Assembly (NCBI GenBank): GCA_022794265.1 | Contig: JAAWEK010000025.1 | Coordinates: 1-64,000, forward strand | Source of the DNA: Lachnospiraceae bacterium | GTDB lineage: Bacteria > Bacillota > Clostridia > Lachnospirales > Lachnospiraceae | Length of the DNA: 64,000 bases | Reading direction: 5' to 3' | Shown here: piece after piece, positions 17,859 through 26,958 of the stretch | Position numbering within the stretch: position 1 is the stretch's first letter | How the letters are laid out: the number at the start of each line of letters is the position of its first letter | Program-made: the position numbers and the translations under genes | The notes under the pieces: generated by a model | The model's input: only the letters and a program-made list of their open reading frames with translations | The model's database searches: none | Told to the model about the DNA's origin: nothing

Positions 17859-18344
17859 ATGATAGATTATGAAAATAGTGTACGTGGAAAGAAAGCGATG
17901 GATTTATTTAAACAGGGATATAATTGTTCTCAGGCAGTATTTCTTGCGTTCTCGGATATGTATGATATGGACGAAAAGACGGCTGCAAGGCTTAGCTCCT
18001 CCTTTGGAGGAGGCATGGGGAGGCTGCGGGAGGTCTGCGGTACCGTAAGCGGAATGTTTATGGTTGCCGGAATGTTATTTGGTTATGACTCGCCGGAAAC
18101 AGGAAAAATTAAGGCGGAGCATTATGCCAGAATACAAAAGCTGGCAGGTGAATTTACAGAAATCAATGGATCTATTGTCTGCCGGGAATTACTTGGAACA
18201 CTGGCCGGTGAGAAAAGTCCGGTTCCGGAACAGAGAACGGAAGAATATTACAGGAAGAGGCCCTGTGTTCATCTGGCCGGTATTGCTGCGGCACTGCTGG
18301 AGGAATACATTGCAGCGGAAGGACATCTTGTGAAGGAGAATTAA
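17859..18344 (+). CDS. C_GCAxxG_C_C family (redox-type) protein
   Basis: The 161-residue protein matches the family defined by spaced conserved cysteines: GYNCSQAV, a glycine-rich SSFGGGMGR, VCGTVSGMFMVAG, a cysteine in SIVCRELLG, and the last in RPCVHLAG. Family members are often next to redox enzymes and may bind a metal or cluster, but the function is not established. The start is uncertain because no clear RBS precedes ATG 17859; ATG 17898 is an alternative but would trim the conserved helix. Rubrerythrin follows after 61 bases, which fits a role in redox or oxygen defence. Confidence 0.75.
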   Translation: MIDYENSVRGKKAMDLFKQGYNCSQAVFLAFSDMYDMDEKTAARLSSSFGGGMGRLREVCGTVSGMFMVAGMLFGYDSPETGKIKAEHYARIQKLAGEFTEINGSIVCRELLGTLAGEKSPVPEQRTEEYYRKRPCVHLAGIAAALLEEYIAAEGHLVKEN

Positions 18345-18405
18345 AATTGTCCTTGGAGAGGGACGTTAAAAACTACTACAAATAATGGCAAAGGGGTATA
18401 ATAGT

Positions 18406-18948
18406 ATGCCGAAATTAAATGGGACAAAAACGGAAGCAAATTTAATGACTGCTTATGCAGGAGAATCAGAAGCGAGAAATAAATATACGTATTATGCTTC
18501 GAAAGCAAAAGAAGACGGCTATATTCAAATAGCCAATATATTTAAGGAAACTGCTGCAAATGAGAGAGAACATGCAAAGTTATGGTTTAAAATATTACAT
18601 GGCGGGGATATTCCGGATACCCTGGATAATCTTAAGGATGCGGCAAAGGGTGAAAATTTTGAATGGACCGATATGTATGTGCAGTTTGCAAAAGATGCAA
18701 AGGAAGAAGGTTTTAATGATATTGCCTATCTGTTTGAAGCGGTGGCCAGGATAGAAAAGGAACATGAGGAGCGTTACCGAAAACTGATTGCCAATATTGA
18801 AGGTGGACTGGTATTTTCCAAGGACGGAGATACAATCTGGCAGTGCTTAAACTGTGGTCATATCGTAATCGGTAAAAAGGCACCGGAGGTTTGCCCGGTA
18901 TGTAAAAAATCCAAGGCGTATTTTCAGGAAAAACCGGAAAACTATTAA
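18406..18948 (+). CDS. rbr: Rubrerythrin
   Basis: Rubrerythrin reduces hydrogen peroxide in anaerobes. ATG 18406 has AAAGGGG about nine bases upstream; ATG 18385 lacks an RBS. The 180-residue protein has a ferritin-like four-helix domain with di-iron ligands in [19 protein letters not shown] and IEKEHEERY. The C-terminal rubredoxin-like domain follows, with the FeS4 cysteines in CLNCGH and [11 protein letters not shown]. The length is normal. A strong terminator follows at 18970. Confidence 0.95.
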   Translation: MPKLNGTKTEANLMTAYAGESEARNKYTYYASKAKEDGYIQIANIFKETAANEREHAKLWFKILHGGDIPDTLDNLKDAAKGENFEWTDMYVQFAKDAKEEGFNDIAYLFEAVARIEKEHEERYRKLIANIEGGLVFSKDGDTIWQCLNCGHIVIGKKAPEVCPVCKKSKAYFQEKPENY

Positions 18949-18969
18949 AAGAAAAATATGGACTATGAC

Positions 18970-19010
18970 AGCGCAAATGTTTGAAAAGATAACATTTGCG
19001 CTATTTTTTT
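18970..19010 (+). terminator. Terminator of rubrerythrin
   Basis: AGCGCAAATGTT (18970-18981) and AACATTTGCGCT (18991-19002) are perfect complements around a nine-base loop, followed by A and seven T. Confidence 0.9.
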
Positions 19011-19019
19011 GTCAGAACA

Positions 19020-19048
19020 TTGACAAAAAAAAGATGCTGTGTTAAATT
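19020..19048 (+). promoter_or_regulatory. Promoter of proS
   Basis: TTGACA (19020-19025), a 17-base spacer and TAAATT (19043-19048). The leader to GTG 19122 is only about 65 bases, too short for a T-box, and no T-box motif is seen. Confidence 0.65.
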
Positions 19049-19121
19049 TGGATAAAATTTAGATATAAGCGGGCATGAATTTTCTATGCCTGTGATTCGG
19101 GCAGAGAAAGGATGAAACAGA

Positions 19122-20873
19122 GTGAAGTTAGATAAAATTGTCGGAGACAGATTTAAAGAAAGACCAGCAGATTGCGTGATTGACAGCCATGCGCTGATGG
19201 TACGGGGGGGATATATGAAATATGTTGCCAATGGCATTTATTCCCAATACCCACCTTTGAAACGGGTAACAAAGAAAATTGAAAATATCATCCGTCAGGA
19301 AATGGATAAGATTGACGGTCAGGAGGTATTATTTCCGGTGGTCATGCCTGCGGAGCTGTGGGAAGAGTCTGGAAGATATACCAGTATAGGAAATGAGATG
19401 CTCCGGATGAAAGACAGAAGCGGAAGCAGAATAGTTCTGGGCATGACTCATGAAGAAGCAGCGGTACATCTGGTAAGGGAATACGGTCAGACCTATACGA
19501 AATATCCGTTTATGATTTATCAGATACAGACAAAGTTCAGAGACGAAGCCAGACCTCGTGCCGGTCTGATACGGGTAAGGGAATTCACCATGAAGGATGC
19601 CTATTCCTTTCATACTTCTCAGGAGGATTTAGAAGCCTATTATGAGATATGCTTTGAGGCATATCTTAGGATTTTTGCACGGGCAGGAATACCGGAGGTA
19701 GTGGCTGTGAAGTCGGATTCCGGTATGATGGGAGGCAGCGTATCCCATGAATATATGCTGCTGACACCGATTGGGGAGGATTCCATTGCTATCTGTGATG
19801 ACTGCGGCTACAGCGCCAATATGGAGGCGGCTGAAAATATAATTGAAAATAAGAATCAGGTGCCGAAGGCAGACCTTGTAAAAGTGGAAACACCCCATAA
19901 GGAATCTATAGAAGATGTCTGTGAGTTTCTGCAGAGGCAGGTGGAAAGTTCCTGTAAGGCAGTGGTTTATCAGAAGAATTCCAATGACGAATATATAGTT
20001 GTATTTGTCAGAGGCGATATGGAAGTTAATGAAACGAAACTCCGGAACTATATTGGTGAAGAAATCCATCCGGCCGTGATTACGGAAGAGTGTGGACTGA
20101 CTGCCGGATATATTGGACCTTATAACCTGAATACAGAATGTATCCGGTTATTTGACAATTCTTTAAAGGGAGCGGAAAATCTGGTGTGCGGCGCCAATGA
20201 AACCGGATATCATTATACCGGACTGTGTATGGAACGGGATGTGCAGAATGTGGAATACCATGATTTTTCAAAGATTCTGGAAGGCGGTATCTGTCCGAAC
20301 TGTGGAAAACATTCCATTCGGATTTCCAGAGGAATTGAAGTAGGAAATATTTTCCAGCTTGGAACTAAATATACCAAAGCAATGGATATGAAATATACGG
20401 ATGCAGACGGTAATCTTCAGTACCCAATCATGGGATGTTACGGTATCGGGGTAGGACGTCTGGCGGCTTCTGTCTGTGAGGTACATCATGATGATTACGG
20501 TCCTGTATGGCCGATTTCCATTGCACCATGGGAAGTTCATATCTGCTGCCTGCGGCCGGATGACGAGCAGGTGAAAGGTGTTGCGGATAATCTTTACGAA
20601 ACACTTATGAATGATGGAATCGAAGTCGTGTATGATGACAGAAAAGTCCGTCCGGGAGTTATGTTTTCGGATGCAGACCTGCTGGGAGTTCCGGTCCGGG
20701 TCATTGTCAGTCCGAAGAATTTAAGCGAGAATCTCTGTGAAATTGTAACCCGGGACAAATCGGTTGCAAAGAAAGTACCAGTGGAAGAGACGGTATCAGC
20801 AGTTAAAGAAGTTATAAACCAGCTTTTTGAAGAAATTAATTCCCATTGTCCTTCCGGTTCCCGTTCGGTTTAA
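19122..20873 (+). CDS. proS: Prolyl-tRNA synthetase (bacterial type)
   Basis: This class II aminoacyl-tRNA synthetase charges tRNA-Pro. The protein has 583 residues from GTG 19122, which has AAAGGA upstream. Motif 1 is within PVVMPAELWEESGR, motif 2 in FRDEARPRAGLIRVREF (about residue 138), and motif 3 in GCYGIGVGRLAAS (about 437). The editing (INS) domain lies between motifs 2 and 3 (roughly 225-390), as in bacterial-type ProRS. The C-terminal anticodon-binding domain covers the last 110 residues. It is monocistronic, with a promoter at 19020 and a terminator at 20905. Confidence 0.96.
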   Translation: MKLDKIVGDRFKERPADCVIDSHALMVRGGYMKYVANGIYSQYPPLKRVTKKIENIIRQEMDKIDGQEVLFPVVMPAELWEESGRYTSIGNEMLRMKDRSGSRIVLGMTHEEAAVHLVREYGQTYTKYPFMIYQIQTKFRDEARPRAGLIRVREFTMKDAYSFHTSQEDLEAYYEICFEAYLRIFARAGIPEVVAVKSDSGMMGGSVSHEYMLLTPIGEDSIAICDDCGYSANMEAAENIIENKNQVPKADLVKVETPHKESIEDVCEFLQRQVESSCKAVVYQKNSNDEYIVVFVRGDMEVNETKLRNYIGEEIHPAVITEECGLTAGYIGPYNLNTECIRLFDNSLKGAENLVCGANETGYHYTGLCMERDVQNVEYHDFSKILEGGICPNCGKHSIRISRGIEVGNIFQLGTKYTKAMDMKYTDADGNLQYPIMGCYGIGVGRLAASVCEVHHDDYGPVWPISIAPWEVHICCLRPDDEQVKGVADNLYETLMNDGIEVVYDDRKVRPGVMFSDADLLGVPVRVIVSPKNLSENLCEIVTRDKSVAKKVPVEETVSAVKEVINQLFEEINSHCPSGSRSV

Positions 20874-20904
20874 AGGAAATATTGATATAGAAAAGGTGAA
20901 AACG

Positions 20905-20955
20905 CCGGCGGATATGGGGCATCCATTATAGGATGCCTCATATCCGCCGGTTTTT
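20905..20955 (+). terminator. Strong terminator of proS
   Basis: A 20-base-pair stem at 20905-20924 and 20931-20950 with one G-T pair, loop ATTATA, and T5 after it. It may also serve the convergent membrane-protein gene. Confidence 0.9.
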
Positions 20956-20984
20956 CTGTTTTGAAGATAATATGATGATTTTAT

Positions 20985-21578
20985 TCAGGCTTCTTTGTTG
21001 GTCTTATATACCATATATATCACAATGAGAATCGAAAGACACATGGCAAGGTCAATGCTGAAAGTTCGGAATACGGCAGCTACATTATGTCCACCGAAGA
21101 GATTTCCCCAAAAGAGAAAGAAATATCTGATTATACCGTTAAAATGTTCATATATTATGTAAGTGACAGAGACAATAAACGGAACAAACATACTCTTGTA
21201 CTTTAAGCTGGATATAATTACGAATACCATGGCGGCTATCATAACGAGGGATAATATAAAATTGGAAAAATAAGAAGCTCTGTAAAATTTTGTTTCTCCC
21301 ATATTGACCAGTTGATGCATGGCATTGATAAGTTCATTCAGTGCCAGGACAGTCGGTATGATGAGATAATAAACGGGCCGGATGGCATTCGGGGTTGAGA
21401 TTTCAAGAACCGCAAAAGCAAGCAGCGCCAAAGGGGCAAGTAAGAGTATAACGGAGGAAGCCCAGATCCAGCCATCGGCTTTTATCACAATATTAAAAAC
21501 AACACCCATCAGCATAAAAAAGGATGCCACACCAGCAGTGATTAGTTTGATTAATGAATCTTTATTGATTGTATTCAT
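20985..21578 (-). CDS. Polytopic membrane protein of unknown function
   Basis: I do not recognise this 197-residue protein. It has about six hydrophobic segments (near residues 12-33, 38-60, 66-87, 103-125, 129-150 and 170-190), short loops, and a lysine-rich C-terminus, so it is an integral membrane protein. The start ATG at 21578 has AAGGGAG six bases upstream. It is transcribed alone on the minus strand from a promoter at 21610-21638. The neighbours, proS and a degenerate HD-GYP gene, give no functional clue. Confidence 0.7.
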   Translation of the reverse strand: MNTINKDSLIKLITAGVASFFMLMGVVFNIVIKADGWIWASSVILLLAPLALLAFAVLEISTPNAIRPVYYLIIPTVLALNELINAMHQLVNMGETKFYRASYFSNFILSLVMIAAMVFVIISSLKYKSMFVPFIVSVTYIIYEHFNGIIRYFFLFWGNLFGGHNVAAVFRTFSIDLAMCLSILIVIYMVYKTNKEA

Positions 21579-21609
21579 ATAAGTCTCCCTTCTGAAATTT
21601 TACAAATCC

Positions 21610-21638
21610 ATTATAGCATCTATCTTCCGGATAGTAAA
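21610..21638 (-). promoter_or_regulatory. Promoter of the minus-strand membrane protein
   Basis: Read on the minus strand: TTTACT (21638-21633), 17-base spacer, TATAAT (21615-21610), about 32 bases before the start codon. Confidence 0.65.
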
Positions 21639-21755
21639 GAAGTAGGAAAAATACTTTATTTTTTACTGCTGTTAGGGTATAATAATCACAACTGCAATGA
21701 GATATAAAATATAATAAATTTGCCTGGAAAATTTAAATGGCAGAAAGGTGGAAGT

Positions 21756-22856
21756 ATGATTTTTGTTACCACGAATGACTTGAAAAAAGGAATGAGACTG
21801 GCAAAACCTGTTTATAATAAAAATGGAGTTCTGTTATATGGCCGTGATACAAAATTGACCGAACAGGGCATAGTCAGCATTAAAAATTTCAGTCTGATCG
21901 GAATATATGTTTTGGAGCCGGCGGAGCCGTTACCGCCAATGTCGGAAGACGATATTGAGTTCGAGAGATTTCAGACCATGGCGGTGTTCAGCATCAAGGA
22001 CGATATGAAAGCACTTCTGGCAAGAAAAGTGCCTCCGAATTTAAACCGGCTGACGGATATGATTATCAATAATTATGGCGGTGGTGATAAGAAGATTAGT
22101 TTCACCCAGAATTTAAGAAGTCCGTCAGATTATGTGTATAAACATTCATTGAATGTGGCGATTCTTGCTGCCCTCATATCCGGCCAGATTAAAGAAAGTC
22201 TGGAAGAGCAGAGGGAAATCGTAATTGCGGCGTTGCTGCATGATATTGGCAAGCTTACAATCCATGATACCATTGCCTGCAAGGATGAGCCGGATGAGGA
22301 AGAGCAGGAAATTATAAAGAGAGGTATTATGGATGGTTATAGTCTTCTGGAGTATTCGGAGATAACCCCTCAGGCAAAAAGAATGATTACACAGTTTCAA
22401 AGGGAAGTATATGATTTGAACGGAACTGCAGCCGAAGAAACTGACAGAAATATCAGCCTTGCCACCAGTATCCTGATGATTGCTGACGAATACGATAAAC
22501 TGACCGCCATGAAAATAGATGAATCACCAATGTCGGAGATAGCGGTTTTGAAGCGCCTGATGGCAGATGAAACATATTCGGACCGGCTGGTGAATGCTCT
22601 TACAGACAGCATTAATATTGTGGTTCCGGGAGTCTGTCTGGAGCTGACCAACGGTGAAAAGGGACTGGTAATCCGGGAAAATCAGGAGAATCTGTTACAG
22701 CCGGTGGTACTGGGATTTGATAAAAATATTGTATATGATCTGGAAAAGACGGGGGATGCCGTACAGATTAAAGATATCATGAAAACCATGGATAACCGGA
22801 TTATTATTGATAAGGAACGGCTGGAGGAATACAGTAATAAACCGATACATAGTTAA
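21756..22856 (+). CDS. Degenerate HD-GYP-domain protein
   Basis: The 366-residue protein has an N-terminal region like those preceding HD-GYP domains (LKKGMRLAKPVYNKNGVLLYGRD) and an HD domain with HSLNVAILA and LLHDIGKLTIHD (about residue 168). The second half of the HD-GYP signature, the HHE...DGxGYP stretch, is missing; the equivalent position reads ITQFQREVYDLNGT. The ADEYDKLTA segment is retained. Cyclic-di-GMP phosphodiesterase activity, the usual role of HD-GYP enzymes, is therefore doubtful. ATG 21756 has AAAGGTGG five bases upstream; TTG 21720 lacks an RBS. It precedes the pyrimidine genes by 56 bases and could be co-transcribed with them. Confidence 0.8.
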   Translation: MIFVTTNDLKKGMRLAKPVYNKNGVLLYGRDTKLTEQGIVSIKNFSLIGIYVLEPAEPLPPMSEDDIEFERFQTMAVFSIKDDMKALLARKVPPNLNRLTDMIINNYGGGDKKISFTQNLRSPSDYVYKHSLNVAILAALISGQIKESLEEQREIVIAALLHDIGKLTIHDTIACKDEPDEEEQEIIKRGIMDGYSLLEYSEITPQAKRMITQFQREVYDLNGTAAEETDRNISLATSILMIADEYDKLTAMKIDESPMSEIAVLKRLMADETYSDRLVNALTDSINIVVPGVCLELTNGEKGLVIRENQENLLQPVVLGFDKNIVYDLEKTGDAVQIKDIMKTMDNRIIIDKERLEEYSNKPIHS

Positions 22857-22912
22857 ATAAATCTGAAGTGTTCCGGCTACGGACACGATAAAAGAAATGG
22901 AGAATGAACCGG

Positions 22913-24199
22913 ATGTATATTCTGATTAAGAATGGTAGAGTAATAGACAAGGCTGCTGACCTTGACGGTGTTATGGATGTATTGATCCGGGATACCGTAA
23001 TTGAGAAAGTGGCAGAGCGAATAGAGGAACAGGATTACATGGATGTTCGTGTAATTGATGCTGGTGGCTGTTTTGTAATGCCAGGATTTATTGATATGCA
23101 TGTTCATTTGCGGGATCCGGGTTTTACGTATAAAGAAACGATTGCCACCGGTTCAAAGGCTGCGGCAAAGGGGGGATTTACCACCATATGTCCAATGCCG
23201 AATACCAAACCGGTTACCGATAATCCGGAAATTGCAGGTGAAATCGTAAGGCGCGCAACATCGGAAAGTCCCATTACCATACTTCCGGTGGGAGCGGTAA
23301 CCATAGGCCAGCAGGGCAGAGAGGTAACGGATATTAAAGGGATGGCAGACAGCGGAATCTGTGCTATCAGTGAAGACGGAAAGTCGGTGATGAATTCCAA
23401 TCTATACCGGGAAGCGATGAAAATCGCAGGAGAAATCGGGATACCAGTTCTGGCGCACTGTGAAGATATCAATCTGGTGGCCGGCGGCGTTATGAATCTG
23501 GGAGACAAATCCCGGCAGATGGGATTAAAGGGTATCAGCAATGCTGTAGAAGATATTATTGCGGCCCGGGACATCCTGCTGGCAAAAGAAACCGGCGTAA
23601 CCCTTCATCTGTGCCACTGTTCCACTGAGGACAGCGTCAAAATGATTAAAGAGGCGAAAGAAGAGGGACTACCAGTATCAGGTGAAGTATGCCCCCATCA
23701 TTTTACACTGTCTACAGATGATATCAGGGAAAACGACGGAAATTATAAAATGAATCCTCCGCTTCGGAGCAGACTGGATGTGGAGGCATTAAAACAGGGA
23801 TTACGGGATGGTATTATGGATGTTATTTCTACAGACCATGCGCCTCATAGCAGTGAGGAAAAGGCCAGAGGTTTTGAGGGTGCGCCATTTGGAATCGTAG
23901 GACTGGAAACCGCTGCCTCGTTGACTTATACAGAACTGGTTTTGCAGGGATATCTGACACCAATGCAGATGGTTGAGAAAATGAGTTATAATCCGGCTAG
24001 GATTCTGGGAATAGACAGTGGTACGCTTTTGGAAGGAAAAACTGCAGATGTGGTGATTTTTAATCCGGAAAAGGAATATGTGATTAATGCAGAAGAATTT
24101 GTTTCCAAAGGACACAATACGCCGTTTCATGGAAGAACGGTGAAAGGTGCTGTGGAATATACCATTCATCATGGGAAGGTTGTATTTCCGTTTTCATAA
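22913..24199 (+). CDS. pyrC: Dihydroorotase
   Basis: This zinc enzyme cyclises carbamoyl-aspartate to dihydroorotate in UMP synthesis. ATG 22913 (MYILIKNGRV) has GGAG ten bases upstream and matches family N-termini; ATG 22904 is three codons earlier. The type I amidohydrolase barrel shows the metal ligands in DMHVHLRDPG (about residue 58), histidines in AHCED and LCHCST, and the catalytic aspartate in STDHAPHS (about 304). The length of 428 residues is standard. It starts the run pyrC-F-K-D-E; pyrB and pyrI are not in the window. Confidence 0.95.
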   Translation: MYILIKNGRVIDKAADLDGVMDVLIRDTVIEKVAERIEEQDYMDVRVIDAGGCFVMPGFIDMHVHLRDPGFTYKETIATGSKAAAKGGFTTICPMPNTKPVTDNPEIAGEIVRRATSESPITILPVGAVTIGQQGREVTDIKGMADSGICAISEDGKSVMNSNLYREAMKIAGEIGIPVLAHCEDINLVAGGVMNLGDKSRQMGLKGISNAVEDIIAARDILLAKETGVTLHLCHCSTEDSVKMIKEAKEEGLPVSGEVCPHHFTLSTDDIRENDGNYKMNPPLRSRLDVEALKQGLRDGIMDVISTDHAPHSSEEKARGFEGAPFGIVGLETAASLTYTELVLQGYLTPMQMVEKMSYNPARILGIDSGTLLEGKTADVVIFNPEKEYVINAEEFVSKGHNTPFHGRTVKGAVEYTIHHGKVVFPFS

Positions 24200-24235
24200 T
24201 AAAATTATTTAAGAACATCGTATGGAGGAAACAAG

Positions 24236-25159
24236 ATGATTAACAGACTGGTCAGTAAGATTCAGAAATTAAATGCGCCTGTGGTAGTGGGATTAGATCC
24301 TATGCTGGGCTATGTACCGGAATTTATACAGAAAAAGGCATATGCAGAATATGGAGAAACATTAGAAGGTGCGGCGGAAGCCATATTCGAATATAACAAA
24401 GGAATTATAGATGCTACATATGATTTAATACCGGCAGTAAAACCGCAGATAGCTATGTATGAGCAGTTTGGAATTGAAGGACTGCATGCGTTTAAAAAAA
24501 CGGTGGATTATGCAAAATCAAAAGATCTGGTAGTTATCGGTGATATTAAGAGAGGTGATATTGGTTCGACCTCTTCCGCTTATGCAGTTGGGCATTTGGG
24601 TGGTGTAAAAGTCGGAAATACACTGTGCCGTGCATTTGATGAGGATTTTGTTACCGTCAATCCCTATCTCGGAAGTGACGGTGTTAATCCTTTTATTGAT
24701 GTGTGCAGGGAAGAAGGAAAGGGCATCTTTGTTTTGGTGAAAACCTCAAATCCTTCCAGCGGCGAATTTCAGGACCAGATGACCGGTTCCAGGCCGTTGT
24801 ATGAACTGGTTGGTGAACAGGTGGCAAAATGGGGAGAAACTCATATGGGAGACTCCTACAGTTATGTAGGTGCTGTTGTGGGAGCTACATATCCTGAAAT
24901 GGGTAAAATTCTTAGGAAATTAATGCCAAAGACTTATATTCTGGTTCCGGGATATGGAGCACAGGGCGGAAAGGCAGCAGATCTTGCTCCGTATTTTAAT
25001 GAAGACGGTCTGGGGGCAATTGTCAATTCTTCCAGAGGCATTATTGCAGCATATAAACAGGAGAAATATAAAGAATATGGGGAACAGAACTATGCGGATG
25101 CATCAAGAGCTGCAGTTATGGATATGATTGAAGATATTACTTCTGCAGTATTTAGATAA
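24236..25159 (+). CDS. pyrF: Orotidine 5'-phosphate decarboxylase (type 2)
   Basis: The enzyme converts OMP to UMP. At 307 residues it is the longer type 2 form. GLDPMLGYVPEF opens the barrel, and the catalytic Lys-Asp pair lies in VIGDIKRGDIGSTSSAY (about residue 100). VKTSNPSSGEFQ and GAVVGATYPEMGK are phosphate-site strands. ATG 24236 has GGAGGAAAC just upstream. pyrK begins 12 bases after its stop. Confidence 0.95.
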   Translation: MINRLVSKIQKLNAPVVVGLDPMLGYVPEFIQKKAYAEYGETLEGAAEAIFEYNKGIIDATYDLIPAVKPQIAMYEQFGIEGLHAFKKTVDYAKSKDLVVIGDIKRGDIGSTSSAYAVGHLGGVKVGNTLCRAFDEDFVTVNPYLGSDGVNPFIDVCREEGKGIFVLVKTSNPSSGEFQDQMTGSRPLYELVGEQVAKWGETHMGDSYSYVGAVVGATYPEMGKILRKLMPKTYILVPGYGAQGGKAADLAPYFNEDGLGAIVNSSRGIIAAYKQEKYKEYGEQNYADASRAAVMDMIEDITSAVFR

Positions 25160-25171
25160 GGAGGCCGGGCA

Positions 25172-25963
25172 GTGGAGCATATTTCAGACAGCAAACACAG
25201 AATGGAGATTGCAGAAATCATCAGTCAGGAAGAAATCGGAACGGATATATATAGTATGTGGCTGAGATGTGAGATGGCAGAGGATGCGAAGCCAGGACAG
25301 TTTATTTCCATGTATTCCGGAAACGGCGCCTGTCTTTTGCCAAGACCTATCAGTATTTGTGAAGTCAATGACAGGAAGAATGCATTACGGCTGGTATACC
25401 GGGTGGTCGGAAAGGGAACAGCTGAATTTTCCGATATGAAGAGCGAAGGCAGGATTAAGATTCTGGGACCTTTGGGAAACGGATATACCCTGAAAAATAA
25501 AACGGCGATTCTTGCGGCCGGTGGCATTGGAGTTCCGCCTATGGTAGAACTGGCAAAAGAACTGAAGAAACAGTATAACTGTGTTTTAAATATCGTCGTA
25601 GGGTATCGAAGTGAATTGTTTTTATATGAAGAGTTAAAAAAGTATGGCAATGTATATGTTTCCACTGAAGACGGCAGTACCGGAGTCAGGGGAAACATTA
25701 TGGATGCAATCAGGGAGTATTCTGTTGAGGGTGATATCATATATGCCTGCGGTCCCATGCCGATGTTAAAAGCCATAAAAAAATATGCGCAGGAAAAGGA
25801 CATTGAGGCGCAGATTTCATTGGAAGAGCGGATGGCATGCGGCGTTGGTGCATGCCTGGGCTGCGTTTGCAGAACAAAAAATAAAGATGAACATACAAAT
25901 GTAAATAACACACGGATATGTACAGATGGTCCTGTTTTCGATTCTCGGATAGTAGACATCTAA
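25172..25963 (+). CDS. pyrK: Dihydroorotate dehydrogenase electron-transfer subunit
   Basis: PyrK couples PyrD to NAD+ through FAD and a 2Fe-2S cluster. The 263-residue protein has a ferredoxin-reductase-like fold: RPISICEV (FAD), ILAAGGIGVPPMVELA (NAD), and cluster cysteines in ERMACGVGACLGCVCRTK plus a fourth in ICTDGPVF. GTG 25172 is the start, with AAGGAGG 12 bases upstream. It sits between pyrF and pyrD, the normal order for the type 1B enzyme. Confidence 0.94.
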   Translation: MEHISDSKHRMEIAEIISQEEIGTDIYSMWLRCEMAEDAKPGQFISMYSGNGACLLPRPISICEVNDRKNALRLVYRVVGKGTAEFSDMKSEGRIKILGPLGNGYTLKNKTAILAAGGIGVPPMVELAKELKKQYNCVLNIVVGYRSELFLYEELKKYGNVYVSTEDGSTGVRGNIMDAIREYSVEGDIIYACGPMPMLKAIKKYAQEKDIEAQISLEERMACGVGACLGCVCRTKNKDEHTNVNNTRICTDGPVFDSRIVDI

Positions 25964-26008
25964 TGGAATAATCAGAAAGAATATGAAAAGAAAGGACAGA
26001 AACAGAAT

Positions 26009-26914
26009 ATGAATATGTCAGTAAATATAGCAGGCGTGGAGTTGAAAAATCCTGTTATGACAGCCTCCGGAACCTTTGGCTCCGGAATGGAATACAGTGA
26101 ATTTGTGGATTTAAACAGACTGGGGGCAGTTGTTACAAAGGGCGTTGCCAGTGTTCCATGGGAGGGAAATCCCACACCAAGAATAGCAGAGACTCACGGT
26201 GGCATGCTGAATGCCATCGGGCTTCAGAATCCGGGAATTGATGTATTTGTGAAGCGGGATATACCTTTTTTGAAACAGTATGATACAAAAATTATAGTAA
26301 ATGTCTGCGGAAAGACAAAGGAGGAGTATCAGGAGGTGGTGGAACGGCTGTCCGACCAGCCGGTGGATATGTTGGAAATCAATATTTCCTGTCCAAACGT
26401 AAAAGAAGGCGGCATAGGATTTGGCCAGGACGCAGGGAATGTGGAAGATATAACAAAAGCAGTGAAACAGGTGGCAAAACAGCCGGTCATTATGAAACTC
26501 AGTCCAAATGTAACGGATATTACCCTTATGGCAAAAGCAGCGGAGGCAGGAGGTGCAGATGCCGTATCCCTCATCAATACCCTGACTGGAATGAAGATAG
26601 ACATTAACCGTCAGACCTTTGCACTGGCAAACCGGACCGGCGGTTTATCCGGCCCGGCTATTAAACCGGTTGCAGTCCGAATGGTTAATCAGGTAGCCAA
26701 TGCCGTAAAGATTCCGGTTATCGGAATGGGAGGAATCGCAACGGCAGAGGATGCGTTGGAGTTTATTCTTGCCGGAGCTTCGGCCGTATCTGTGGGAACC
26801 GCCAATTTCTTTAATCCCAATGCTACGATAGAGATTATAGAGGGGATTGGAGAATATATGAGGAATAAAAACTGTCAGGATATTCATGAACTGATTGGGA
26901 TAGTGAACCGGTAG
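26009..26914 (+). CDS. pyrD: Dihydroorotate dehydrogenase, class 1B catalytic subunit
   Basis: PyrD oxidises dihydroorotate to orotate using FMN. The 301-residue barrel shows NPVMTASGTFGSG at the N-terminus, the active-site cysteine in NISCPNVKEGG (about residue 130), and FMN-phosphate strands VIGMGGIATAEDALEF and GASAVSVGTANF. The catalytic cysteine together with pyrK next door identifies class 1B. AAAGGACAG precedes ATG 26009; ATG 26015 is a minor alternative. Confidence 0.95.
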   Translation: MNMSVNIAGVELKNPVMTASGTFGSGMEYSEFVDLNRLGAVVTKGVASVPWEGNPTPRIAETHGGMLNAIGLQNPGIDVFVKRDIPFLKQYDTKIIVNVCGKTKEEYQEVVERLSDQPVDMLEINISCPNVKEGGIGFGQDAGNVEDITKAVKQVAKQPVIMKLSPNVTDITLMAKAAEAGGADAVSLINTLTGMKIDINRQTFALANRTGGLSGPAIKPVAVRMVNQVANAVKIPVIGMGGIATAEDALEFILAGASAVSVGTANFFNPNATIEIIEGIGEYMRNKNCQDIHELIGIVNR

Positions 26915-26958
26915 ACAGAACGGAAAAAAACAGGTAAAATAAAGGAGAAATCGTATAT

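Noticed and set aside
18397-18402. TATAAT as a promoter for rubrerythrin
   Set aside because: It lies four bases before the start codon and overlaps the RBS spacing region, so it cannot serve this gene; no -35 is present.
19049-19121. T-box riboswitch before proS
   Set aside because: The leader is only about 65 bases and contains no T-box consensus or antiterminator fold.
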